Assembly (NCBI RefSeq): GCF_002205795.1
Contig: NZ_NIUY01000003.1
Coordinates: 124,001-188,000, forward strand
Direction of reading: 5' to 3'
Source of the DNA: Chryseobacterium sp. VAUSW3
Lineage (GTDB): Bacteria; Bacteroidota; Bacteroidia; Flavobacteriales; Weeksellaceae
DNA length: 64,000 nt
Numbering within the stretch: position 1 is the stretch's first letter; each line of letters opens with the position of its first letter. The translations under genes and the position numbers were made by a program. The notes beneath the pieces were generated by a model. The model did no database searches, was not told the DNA's origin, and saw only the letters and a list, made by a program, of their open reading frames with translations. Below are positions 43,169-50,643 of this stretch, piece by piece.

Positions 43169-45520
43169 ATGAAAAAAATTCTACTTTTCAGTTTAATGAT
43201 GCTGGGCATTACAGGCAGCGCCCAGCTTACAGTTGTGAAAGACGTATCTGCAACGGGTTTAAGACCTACCGATAACGAGCACTTTATATGGCAAAACAAC
43301 CGCTGGAACGGCAAGCACTACTACGGGGTAACAGTATCGCCCAGTGTCGCTATAGCAGTAACCGACGGAACCGACGCGGGAACAAAGGTGATTAAAAATT
43401 TAGGGCATTCCGGTGTTCTAAGTGCTGCAATAAAGGCCATAATTCCTGCAAAGGATCACTTTTATATTCACGTCTATGTATATAAAAGTTGGAGTCCCTA
43501 TGTTCAGTATGATGAACTGTGGAAGTCGGATGGTACAGACGCAGGAACTGTATTGCTGAAACGGTTCGATGAACGGGGAGCGACTACTGAAGGCATATCC
43601 ATCACCACTGACCAATATGAAGCAGTAAACCGCTCCCTCAGTGGTAATGAAATGTACTTTTACGGATATACAGGTAGTAATGGCAGAAAAATATGGAAAA
43701 CGGACGGCACTGCTGCTGGTACCTCAATGATTGCTGATAAATCCGGTAATGCACTGACAAGACTGAATAATGACGTTTATTTTGCTTCCGATTTTAAATT
43801 GTGGAAAATCAGCGGCAATACGGGAAGCGTAGAACTGATTGATGTTCCGAATATTTTTATTGTAGCTACTATGCGCATGGCGGCGTTTAAAAACAAACTC
43901 TATTTTATGGGTTTTGATGAAACCAATGGGGTAGAGTTATGGTCCTCCGACGGTACGCCTTCCGGAACAAAAATTTTTACCAATACATCCCCGCTTACCA
44001 ATAATGTGTACAGTCTCACAACTTTTAATCTCACATCAACGGATGATTATCTCTTATTTTCAACTTTGCATAACGCTTCCGACAACACCCGGCATACGCT
44101 ATACCGTACCGATGGGACGCTCGGCGGCACCGTGCAGATTTCGCCTGCTGACGCCATAGATGCGGGAACGAGCTCGGGCTCCATGTTTTCCAAAACCAAT
44201 CAGAATTTTTACTGTTTTAATATGAGCCAGAAAACCATCTTCCGGACCAATTATCAGGAAAACGGTTACTCAATTGTTTCTACAGGTGCCTATAATGCAG
44301 GAAATCTCGTCGATTACAAAGGTACAGCCTGGTATGCTGGTGGAACCGCCAATATGTCCGGAAATAATGATTTCGCGGAACCGCACCGCACCGACGGCGT
44401 TCAGACCGTAAAAACCTTTGATATCATTACGCTGATGCAGGGAACTAATAACATCGGCTCCAATCCTTTTGGCTTTCATGAATTAAACGGGAATCTGTAT
44501 TTTTTTGCAGGACTGGGAAATGCGATGAAACTGTACCAGTTTCAGGGTGACTATACCTTCAACAGGTCAGCCGGCAATTCGTGGAACGCTCCCGGCAACT
44601 GGAATACTGGGGTGGTGCCGCTTTCTTCTGAAGACACTCTGGTTCCTGCTGGTTCGGATGTTGAAATTTCATCTGCAGCATCAGCAAGAAATCTTGCGCT
44701 CAATGCGCCACTTCATATTGTTTCCGGCAGTTTAAACCTTGCAGGGGACTTAGATTTAAATTCAAGAATTACGCTGAATAACAATGCTGTGAATCTCAAG
44801 GGAACATCTTCCGCCATCACCGGCGGTAACACCAATAATTACATAGTCACTAACGGTACCGGCACCGTGAATGTTGAAAATGTAAATGCCGGTCGAGGAA
44901 CGGTAAACCTTCCGGTTGGAACAGCGAACAATTACAATCCCCTTACGCTGGCGAACTCCGGAACTTCTGATACTTTTTCAGTGAAAGTCTCTGAAGGAAT
45001 TGCGAACGCGCCAGGCGGTGCGGTGAATGCAACCTGGGACATCTCGGAAGGTACGCCAGGCGGAAGCAATGCCACCATTTCCTTAGGCTGGAATGCTTCC
45101 CAACAGAACGGAACCTTTAACCCGAACAATGCCACCGTCGGACATTATGTAAACGGTGTCTGGACGGCCGAAAACTCCGGTGCGGTGAGCGGCAGCAATC
45201 CTTACACCATCACCGGAACAGGAATCACCAGTTTTTCTCCTTTCGCGGTGATGAATCTTGGTGCGCTCGCAACTGCAGATCCGCTGAAAAAGAACATCTC
45301 CGTATATCCAAATCCGTTCAGGGAGATACTTACCGTTACTTCACAGGATAAAGCCACCGTACATTTCTACGATATGACAGGCAAAATGGTGGGCAGCCAC
45401 GCTTTGGTGAAAGGAACCAATGTGCTGAACCCGGCAGCACTCAAACCCGGCGTTTACCTTTATCAAGTGAAAAATACTTCCGGAAATGTGATGGCTTCAG
45501 GCAAAGTGATTAAGAAATAA
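43169..45520 (+). CDS. T9SS type A protein with ELWxxDGT repeats
   Basis: A 783-residue exported protein with a signal peptide (about 1-18, SAQ). Residues 20-450 carry repeats with the ELWxxDGTxAGT signature: ELWKSDGTDAGT, IWKTDGTAAGT, ELWSSDGTPSGT and LYRTDGTLGGT. The repeats probably form a beta-propeller. A stretch rich in GGN and NNY follows, then a type A sorting domain (VYPNPFREILTVT; LKPGVYLYQVKNTSGNV). It is probably a surface or released binding protein; the ligand is unknown. Confidence 0.87.
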   Translation: MKKILLFSLMMLGITGSAQLTVVKDVSATGLRPTDNEHFIWQNNRWNGKHYYGVTVSPSVAIAVTDGTDAGTKVIKNLGHSGVLSAAIKAIIPAKDHFYIHVYVYKSWSPYVQYDELWKSDGTDAGTVLLKRFDERGATTEGISITTDQYEAVNRSLSGNEMYFYGYTGSNGRKIWKTDGTAAGTSMIADKSGNALTRLNNDVYFASDFKLWKISGNTGSVELIDVPNIFIVATMRMAAFKNKLYFMGFDETNGVELWSSDGTPSGTKIFTNTSPLTNNVYSLTTFNLTSTDDYLLFSTLHNASDNTRHTLYRTDGTLGGTVQISPADAIDAGTSSGSMFSKTNQNFYCFNMSQKTIFRTNYQENGYSIVSTGAYNAGNLVDYKGTAWYAGGTANMSGNNDFAEPHRTDGVQTVKTFDIITLMQGTNNIGSNPFGFHELNGNLYFFAGLGNAMKLYQFQGDYTFNRSAGNSWNAPGNWNTGVVPLSSEDTLVPAGSDVEISSAASARNLALNAPLHIVSGSLNLAGDLDLNSRITLNNNAVNLKGTSSAITGGNTNNYIVTNGTGTVNVENVNAGRGTVNLPVGTANNYNPLTLANSGTSDTFSVKVSEGIANAPGGAVNATWDISEGTPGGSNATISLGWNASQQNGTFNPNNATVGHYVNGVWTAENSGAVSGSNPYTITGTGITSFSPFAVMNLGALATADPLKKNISVYPNPFREILTVTSQDKATVHFYDMTGKMVGSHALVKGTNVLNPAALKPGVYLYQVKNTSGNVMASGKVIKK

Positions 45521-45530
45521 TAATCACGGA

Positions 45531-45566
45531 AAAGCGGAGTGATTGGGAAGAGTGTTGCTCCGCTTT
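45531..45566 (+). terminator. Possible weak terminator hairpin
   Basis: AAAGCGGAG and CTCCGCTTT form a 9-bp stem around an 18-nt loop just after the stop at 45520, with only a short T end. Confidence 0.35.
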
Positions 45567-45612
45567 CATCACGCTTTGGCTTTGGGTAAGTCAGTACATT
45601 TTTTGATTTTAC

Positions 45613-45649
45613 AAAACCGGCTGATAACTGTTCAGCCGGTTTCTTTTTT
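45613..45649 (+). terminator. Intrinsic terminator
   Basis: AAACCGGCTGA and TCAGCCGGTTT form a perfect 11-bp stem with a 7-nt loop, followed by CTTTTTT. It ends the transcript of the ELWxxDGT gene. Confidence 0.85.
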
Positions 45650-45678
45650 CAGGATTGAGGGGTTTTGTTGCAGACTTG

Positions 45679-45759
45679 TTCGGGACTCCTTGCGGAACTG
45701 TTGCCAAAACACCCTTCTTTTGGCAAGCTTGCGGCAACAACTCCGCAACAACTCCCGAA
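45679..45759. repeat. Long imperfect inverted repeat
   Basis: Two 27-nt arms (45679-45705 and 45733-45759) share three matching blocks in inverted order: TTCGGGA, TTGCGGA and TGTTGCC against GGCAACA, TCCGCAA and TCCCGAA. Inside lies a second, perfect 9-bp hairpin, TTGCCAAAA / TTTTGGCAA (45701-45726). The two can form alternative structures that share the TTGCC segment. Confidence 0.55.
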
Positions 45760-45772
45760 GAAAATCTTCATT

Positions 45773-45894
45773 ACTTTGTCAAAGTTTTAAACAGCATGAC
45801 TATTACTTTGACAAAGTTCGAATAAGAACCTCCATCCATTCTCAAAATAAACTTTGTTAAAGGTTGATGCGCATGTAAAGAACTTTGACAAAGT
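45773..45894. repeat. Array of four ACTTTG-N-CAAAGT palindromes
   Basis: Perfect 13-bp palindromes at 45773-45785 (central T), 45805-45817 (central A) and 45882-45894 (central A), and a degenerate one at 45851-45863 (ACTTTGTTAAAGG). Three perfect copies within 122 bp are not expected by chance. They lie upstream of the truncated WYL gene and may be binding sites for a dimeric regulator, or an intergenic repeat family. Confidence 0.6.
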
Positions 45895-45948
45895 AATACG
45901 GGAGCATCACTCAAAAGATGATTGAAAATTCTGAGGTTGTCAGTTTCC

Positions 45949-46452
45949 ATGGAGTACCAAAAGACCGTTGTGCTCGAGCCTTACGCACTTAAAGAGTTTC
46001 GTTACCGCTGGTATCTCCTGGCAAAGGAATTCAGCAGAGAGGCTACGACTTCAGCTGATCATGAGCTAAAAATAAAAGCTTACGGTCTTGACAGGATGAC
46101 CGAACTGGAAATCAAAAACACGACCTTTAAGCGTAAGAAATATAGTGTGGCAGAAGAATACAGTAATCTTTTCGGCATTATTTCCGGCAACGGTCATGCG
46201 CCGGAAGATATCATATTAAGTTTCGATGCCCATCAGGGTCAGTATATCAAATCCCTGCCGCTGCATCATTCTCAGGAGATTGTAACAGATGATGAAAACG
46301 AACTCCGCATCCGGCTGAAACTCTGTCCGACCTACGATTTCAAACAGGAAATACTCTCTTACGGCGAAAGGGTCACTGTGATTTCCCCGGAAAGTTTTCG
46401 TAACGAAATTGCCGGGGAGTACAGAAGAATTCTCATGAAATACGCGAATTAA
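45949..46452 (+). CDS. WYL-domain protein lacking DNA-binding half
   Basis: A 167-residue protein that begins directly in the WYL domain: VVLEPYALKEFRYRWYLLAKEF and IKAYGLDRMTELEIKN, then the WCX-like end with ISPESFRNEIAGEYRRIL. Complete family members are about 330 residues and have a winged helix in front of the WYL domain; here an in-frame stop just before a TTG at 45922 rules out a longer form. It may be a decayed gene or a functional stand-alone ligand-binding domain. It follows the palindrome array. Confidence 0.7.
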   Translation: MEYQKTVVLEPYALKEFRYRWYLLAKEFSREATTSADHELKIKAYGLDRMTELEIKNTTFKRKKYSVAEEYSNLFGIISGNGHAPEDIILSFDAHQGQYIKSLPLHHSQEIVTDDENELRIRLKLCPTYDFKQEILSYGERVTVISPESFRNEIAGEYRRILMKYAN

Positions 46453-46899
46453 TAGAATCTTCACACTATGCCTGCTGTACCCGAAGAGGTGGAGTTTTTA
46501 TTAATTCCACTAACTTCTTTTTCCACATTTTTCCTTACCTTTAAAACTCAGTTACTGTACAACGGCCTTGGTTTTCAATAAGATCAACTGAAGTCTGTAA
46601 AAACGCTAGAATATCACCATTTAAAACTCCTGTAACGCTTTACTGAAAACACATCCCGGAGGTTGAGCCGTAGTTGCACTGTACCAAAGGTTGGTCTCCT
46701 TAAAGGGTAAGGAAAGTCTCCCTAAGATATAAGGCATCAGTAAGAAATCCCATAGCCATCGAATACTTTGGTAAAAAGAACCAAGCACTCCCCGGAAAGA
46801 TACGCATGCGCAGCCCTTGATTGAGCGTCATATCATAGCGCAGTTGGCTTAATTTCAATTTCAAAAAACATTAATAAATTTACAGGCAAACTATTTCCC
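46453..46899 (+). other. Intergenic region without a supported gene
   Basis: These 447 bp between the WYL gene and the zinc-ribbon gene show no promoter box or hairpin that I trust. On the minus strand a 69-codon frame without a usable start (46621-46827) stays open, and could be the remnant of a gene or of a repeat element. Confidence 0.4.
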
Positions 46900-47346
46900 A
46901 TGACCCAACGTTTCCAGGACCAGAACCACCGCCTCAGCCATTTCCAGGATCACGTCGATGTGGTATGTCCGGGTTGCGGCAAAAAGGCAACGGTCACTGC
47001 AGACCACGAAAAGAAAGAGGCCCGAATCAACTGTCTGCACTGTGGCTATTCGAAAATCACCGGTACAGCGATAGAAGTGCTGGGCATGCGTGGACATCTG
47101 AAGGTGGCAGCAAATGCATATTTCGACGCGGAACTGTGGTACACGGCACCCTTCAAAAGTGAAGAGTTCGTCGCATTTAACCGCGAACATCTGGATTATC
47201 TGGAAGCTTATATTTCTGCCACGTTGCGCGAACACAAAGACCGTACTCACTTTACCCTTCTTGAAAAACTGCCGCGCTTTTACCACGAGGCCAAAAACCG
47301 GGATGCCCTGCTGAAGCTGGTTGCCAAACTTCAAAACAAAAAATAA
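46900..47346 (+). CDS. Unrecognised protein with a zinc ribbon
   Basis: A 148-residue cytoplasmic protein. Residues 20-50 hold two CxxC pairs, CPGCGKKATVT and NCLHCGYSK, a zinc ribbon; the rest is helical, with YLEAYISATLREHKDRTHFTLLEKLPRFY. I do not recognise the family. It starts the region that leads into the sulfur island. Confidence 0.7.
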   Translation: MTQRFQDQNHRLSHFQDHVDVVCPGCGKKATVTADHEKKEARINCLHCGYSKITGTAIEVLGMRGHLKVAANAYFDAELWYTAPFKSEEFVAFNREHLDYLEAYISATLREHKDRTHFTLLEKLPRFYHEAKNRDALLKLVAKLQNKK

Positions 47347-47375
47347 AACTCAGGCAGTCTTTTATTTTCCTTTAT

Positions 47376-47419
47376 GTAACCCAGGTAACAGGAAACCTCA
47401 GGGATTTAAGCGAACTTTG
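47376..47419 (+). promoter_or_regulatory. Candidate Crp/Fnr operator and promoter of rhodanese gene
   Basis: GTAACCCAGGTAAC (47376-47389) is an imperfect version of the GTAAC-N4-GTTAC palindrome. After 22 bp comes GAACTTTG (47412-47419), a -7 box with one change, and the start codon 12 bp later. Same layout as at 52743-52786 and 53525-53568. Confidence 0.6.
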
Positions 47420-47430
47420 TAAAAAAAGAA

Positions 47431-47880
47431 ATGAATACCATCTGTCCCTCCCACCTTGCTTCTTTAGGAGAAGATTTTCTGCTCCTCGATATCCGCGAGC
47501 GGTTTGAATTCAATACCTATCGCGGAGTTTTTCCAAATCTGAAGAATATCCCTTTCAGTGAATTCGATGAGGAACTTCCGACTTTGGATAAAAGCAGGAA
47601 AACATTACTCATCTGTAACAACGGCCTGCGCAGCAGAACAGCGGTTCAGTTTCTTGCTGAAAGGGGTTTTGCGGACGTATCATCCGTGATGGGCGGTCTG
47701 GTGAAATGGCAGCAGAACGGTCTGCCGATGACGGGTACGCCGCCGGATTCATATCGCATTCCTTATCAGATTCTAAGGAATGTTCTGCCTAAAAAATCAG
47801 CGATTGAACTTAAAATAATTTTGGGAAAAATCTTCCGGTCCTCCTGCGGTAGTCCGCATAGGTGGGATATTTCTTCATGA
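47431..47880 (+). CDS. Rhodanese-domain protein
   Basis: A rhodanese of 149 residues; the domain covers about 1-105, with ERFEFNTYRGVFPNLKNIPF and the active-site loop LLICNNGLRSR, where Cys carries the persulfide. The last 25 or so residues (from about 125) are antisense to a decayed methyltransferase gene (47810) and are unlikely to be ancestral, so the natural C-terminus may have been lost. It handles sulfane sulfur and matches the other rhodanese domains of the island. It has its own copy of the candidate regulator site. Confidence 0.8.
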   Translation: MNTICPSHLASLGEDFLLLDIRERFEFNTYRGVFPNLKNIPFSEFDEELPTLDKSRKTLLICNNGLRSRTAVQFLAERGFADVSSVMGGLVKWQQNGLPMTGTPPDSYRIPYQILRNVLPKKSAIELKIILGKIFRSSCGSPHRWDISS

Positions 47881-47985
47881 GCTGCTTTTCCACGTAAGTG
47901 GATTTCAGACAGAAGAGCAGCAGCGGCGATAGCAACTACCATAGCCGAAAACCATCCCGTAACGGTAAGTGCAGCCGGCATTTTT
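47810..47985 (-). pseudogene. Methyltransferase-like (DUF1295/ICMT) C-terminal remnant
   Basis: The minus strand encodes LKSTYVEKQLMKKYPTYADY, then RRRTGRFFPKLF and a stop, which is the C-terminal signature of DUF1295 or isoprenylcysteine-methyltransferase-like membrane enzymes. Upstream, a hydrophobic stretch VTGWFSAMVVAIAAAALL lies in a different frame, so a frameshift separates the two parts. Most of the protein is missing. It overlaps the 3' end of the rhodanese gene on the other strand. Confidence 0.6.
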
Positions 47986-48086
47986 ACCCGCTGCAGCCAT
48001 TCCTACACATACCCGGCGAAAAGTATAAACTGCAGCCCAACGAAATCCTGCGCCGTTTACTTCATAGTCAGTCGTTTTGGATGAGG

Positions 48087-48683
48087 TTACGGATTTATCG
48101 CGATGCTGAAAATTCCTCTCAGTTCATCCACGCCATAACCGGTGGCTTTGTCTTGTGGGTAAAGGGATTTAATTTTCAGATGGGTCTTCTCCGCCAGCTC
48201 TTTTCCGGGTGTTCCGTGGCATTGAAGACACATGGCGTTCGTGACGATCGGGGCATAATAATGATTGTCTTTTAGCAGGCCTTCAGGCATTTTACCCGCG
48301 GCAAGCATGGCTTTGTACGTGGTAATAACCGCAAGTTCAGCTGGATTTGCGGCATTGTCGGGATTCCGGTATTTATCCGACACTCTTTTAATGCTGACGC
48401 TATATTTTTTAGAAATACTGTCAGTCAGCGGTATCGCGTTGATGTTGCAGAATTGCAGGGCATTTTCGGGTCCGCCTTCCGCAATCTTCTGTTTCAGCTG
48501 CGAGCCGAGGAGCTGCTGGGCTTCTGCTGCATAATTTTTCAGAATTTCCCCGTCCGGAATCGCTTCACTTTTCCCCGCCGGTATTTCAGTTGTTGTGTTT
48601 TCAGTGACGTTGGTCTGCTCTTTCTGGCAGCTTAAAGCCGTGACTATAAAAGCTCCAACTGCAAAAATGGTTACCTTGTTCAT
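48087..48683 (-). CDS. DUF3365 c-type heme lipoprotein
   Basis: A 198-residue lipoprotein (lipobox ending at Cys19, TALSC) with a DUF3365 (Tll0287-like) domain: AQQLLGSQLKQKIAEGGPENALQFCNINAIP (in part), SIKRVSDKYRNPDNAAN and a single heme site CLQCH at 152-156. Such domains bind heme c and are used as redox or gas sensors or electron carriers. It is the last gene on the minus strand of the sulfur island, 72 bp after the TlpA-like gene, so co-transcription is possible. Confidence 0.87.
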   Translation of the reverse strand: MNKVTIFAVGAFIVTALSCQKEQTNVTENTTTEIPAGKSEAIPDGEILKNYAAEAQQLLGSQLKQKIAEGGPENALQFCNINAIPLTDSISKKYSVSIKRVSDKYRNPDNAANPAELAVITTYKAMLAAGKMPEGLLKDNHYYAPIVTNAMCLQCHGTPGKELAEKTHLKIKSLYPQDKATGYGVDELRGIFSIAINP

Positions 48684-48755
48684 GGTTGTGTTTTTTTGTT
48701 AAAATATTAAAATATGTCAATCAGATTAATTTATAAGAGACCGATTTTTGGATTA

Positions 48756-49358
48756 TTATTCATTTAAAAGCCCATCAATCTCTTCAAAAAAAGAAGCTTT
48801 GCTGTAATCCGCCATCCCGGCGTGGTGAAGGCGGATTTTTCCGGTTTTGTCGAGTACGACTGTTGTCGGAAGTGACCCGTTGAAATAAGCCGTAGGAATG
48901 TTCCCTGCCGGAACGAGGAGCGGAAGGGTGTAATTTTCCTTTTTAAGGTAGTTTTCACCCAATGAAACCTGGTCATCCAGATTCACGGTAAGGAAAACGA
49001 CGCCCGGATTGTTTTTGTATTTATCGTAAAACTTCTGGATCGAAGGAAATTCAGCCCGACAGGGCGGGCACCATGAGGCCCAGAAATTCATGAACACGAC
49101 TTTTCCTTTCAGGTCTGCAGTACTGATGGTGTTACCGGACTGGTCTGCTACGGTGAAATTTTCAGTAATGGTGTTAGTATCGCCGGCTTCGGTCTCCTTT
49201 TCAGTTTTCTTTTCCACGCTGGAATTCATAATTCCTGTAGAAATAATCTGGCGCATGAACCAGGCTTTCGCGTCGGGACTTAGCAGCAGCAGGACGAAGA
49301 AGGCAAAAAGAATTGCAGTACTCCAGTTTTTCCTGAACCATATTTTAATTTTCTCCAT
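48756..49358 (-). CDS. TlpA-like membrane-anchored thiol-disulfide protein
   Basis: A 200-residue thioredoxin-fold protein with an N-terminal membrane anchor (ILFAFFVLLLLSPDAKAWF) and the periplasmic active site ASWCPPCRAEFPSIQKFY. TlpA/ResA-type proteins reduce disulfides or maintain thiols outside the cytoplasm. The start at 49358 is preferred because the upstream residues (to 49436) have no homology. It is 20 bp after the rhodanese-thioredoxin fusion gene. Confidence 0.88.
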   Translation of the reverse strand: MEKIKIWFRKNWSTAILFAFFVLLLLSPDAKAWFMRQIISTGIMNSSVEKKTEKETEAGDTNTITENFTVADQSGNTISTADLKGKVVFMNFWASWCPPCRAEFPSIQKFYDKYKNNPGVVFLTVNLDDQVSLGENYLKKENYTLPLLVPAGNIPTAYFNGSLPTTVVLDKTGKIRLHHAGMADYSKASFFEEIDGLLNE

Positions 49359-49378
49359 TTTAAAGTAGTGTTGATATG

Positions 49379-50086
49379 TTATTTCAGGAGCTGTTTTCGC
49401 ACTTCGGCTTCTTCTACAAAGCCCAGGCTCTCCCAAATGATTTCGTTGTTTTTATATAATTTAAGAACCGGCAGCGCAGAAACGTTCATCGCTTTGCACA
49501 GTTCCGTATTGTCGTCGGCATTCACTCTTACAATTTTTACTTTTTCGGGCATTTCTGCAGCGATTTTGCTGAGGTAAGGTTCCATCTTTTTACACGGCGC
49601 GCACCAGTCTGCATAAAAATCGACAAGAACGAGGCGGTCGCTTTTCAGCTCCTCATTATACTGCTGCAGGCTCATGCCTTCAGTAGCAGCTGCGGATTTC
49701 AATTCTGGCAGATTTTTGCTGCGCCATTCCATCATTCCTCTGTTCATCTCATAGATTTCTGTGTAACCCATTTCTCTAAGTTTTTCAGCTGCCGCAGCAC
49801 TTCGAGGTCCACTGAGGCAGTAGACGAAAACAGGTTTTGCCGGATCGAGGGTGGCGGCTTTCTCTGCGAAATCGTCAGCATTCCAGTCGATGTTTACCGC
49901 ATTCTGAATATGCCCTTTTTTATATTCGTTAAGGGTTCTTACATCCACCACTTGGGCATTAGGAGTTTTTTTTAGTTTTTCTGAAAACTCGGTCGCAGAA
50001 AGTGATGTTGTGCTTGCGGTGTTCTGGGCTTTGCTGCAGCTGATCATGACCAGAGCGAAAAGAGCGATGATGATGTTTTTGTACAT
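49379..50086 (-). CDS. Rhodanese-thioredoxin fusion lipoprotein
   Basis: A 235-residue lipoprotein (lipobox MISC, Cys17). A rhodanese domain (about 30-135, active-site VYCLSGPRSAAA) is fused to a thioredoxin domain (about 140-235, DFYADWCAPCKKMEPYLSKI). Such a fusion can pass sulfane sulfur from a persulfide on the rhodanese Cys to the CxxC pair of the thioredoxin. It lies 2 bp before the thioredoxin gene in transcription order (upstream trxA at 50089) and faces the periplasm. Start at 50086 chosen for the signal. Confidence 0.9.
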   Translation of the reverse strand: MYKNIIIALFALVMISCSKAQNTASTTSLSATEFSEKLKKTPNAQVVDVRTLNEYKKGHIQNAVNIDWNADDFAEKAATLDPAKPVFVYCLSGPRSAAAAEKLREMGYTEIYEMNRGMMEWRSKNLPELKSAAATEGMSLQQYNEELKSDRLVLVDFYADWCAPCKKMEPYLSKIAAEMPEKVKIVRVNADDNTELCKAMNVSALPVLKLYKNNEIIWESLGFVEEAEVRKQLLK

Positions 50087-50088
50087 CT

Positions 50089-50385
50089 TTAAATATTTTC
50101 TTTGATTAAACGTTCGAGTTCTTCGGCAGGAAATACACCGGACTGTTTCCATTTTATTTCGCCGTTTTTGAAGATCATCAGCGTAGGAACACTTCTGATT
50201 CCGTATTTTGCTGCAACGCCCTGGTTTTTATCGACATCGATTTTAATGATGGTCGCCTGGTCGTTCACCCGTTTTTTAAGGTCTTCCAGAATGGGAGCCT
50301 GCATTTTGCACGGGCCGCACCATTCTGCAAAAAAGTCTACCAAAACAGGTTTGTCCTGACTGATAAGTTCGTGAAATTTTGACAT
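50089..50385 (-). CDS. Thioredoxin
   Basis: A 98-residue cytoplasmic thioredoxin with the active site FFAEWCGPCKMQAP (Cys23, Cys26), cis-Pro region VPTLMIFKNGE and the usual strand KPVLVDFFAEWC. The sequence is complete. Inside this operon it should recycle disulfides or take sulfane sulfur from the persulfide enzymes; a general thioredoxin elsewhere is likely. 10 bp after the DUF2892 gene. Confidence 0.93.
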   Translation of the reverse strand: MSKFHELISQDKPVLVDFFAEWCGPCKMQAPILEDLKKRVNDQATIIKIDVDKNQGVAAKYGIRSVPTLMIFKNGEIKWKQSGVFPAEELERLIKENI

Positions 50386-50395
50386 GTCTTTTACT

Positions 50396-50635
50396 TTATT
50401 TTGATTTTACTTCTTCGAATTGTACTTCATCCGTATCTGAGCCGGATGATTTACGGTCCGGAACCGAACAGTTCCCGCCGGCACAGCAGCCGATGTTCAG
50501 CAGGGCCATGATTGCCGCGGCAAATATCGTCATGAACCATACGCCGGTTCTGATGGCTTCTGTCATCAGGAAAAGGCCGAGTGCGAGACGGAGAATTCGG
50601 AAGATATTCCAGTTTTTTGTGATATTCTGAATCAT
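50396..50635 (-). CDS. DUF2892 small membrane protein
   Basis: A 79-residue protein with two membrane helices (FRILRLALGLFLMTEAIR, VWFMTIFAAAIMALLNIGC) and a CC pair with a polar tail. DUF2892 (YgaP-type) domains are known from proteins that also have rhodanese domains and take part in sulfur handling. A related gene is at 59811. The start at 50635 is chosen over the longer frame from 50677. It is 8 bp after the CstB-like gene. Confidence 0.85.
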   Translation of the reverse strand: MIQNITKNWNIFRILRLALGLFLMTEAIRTGVWFMTIFAAAIMALLNIGCCAGGNCSVPDRKSSGSDTDEVQFEEVKSK

Positions 50636-50643
50636 TTTGGTTT

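Noticed and set aside
45543-45860. 105-codon frame after the ELWxxDGT gene
   Set aside because: It runs through a terminator hairpin, the inverted repeat and the palindromes, so it is not a gene.
47898-48275. 125-codon plus-strand frame beside the rhodanese gene
   Set aside because: Antisense to the methyltransferase remnant and to the DUF3365 gene.
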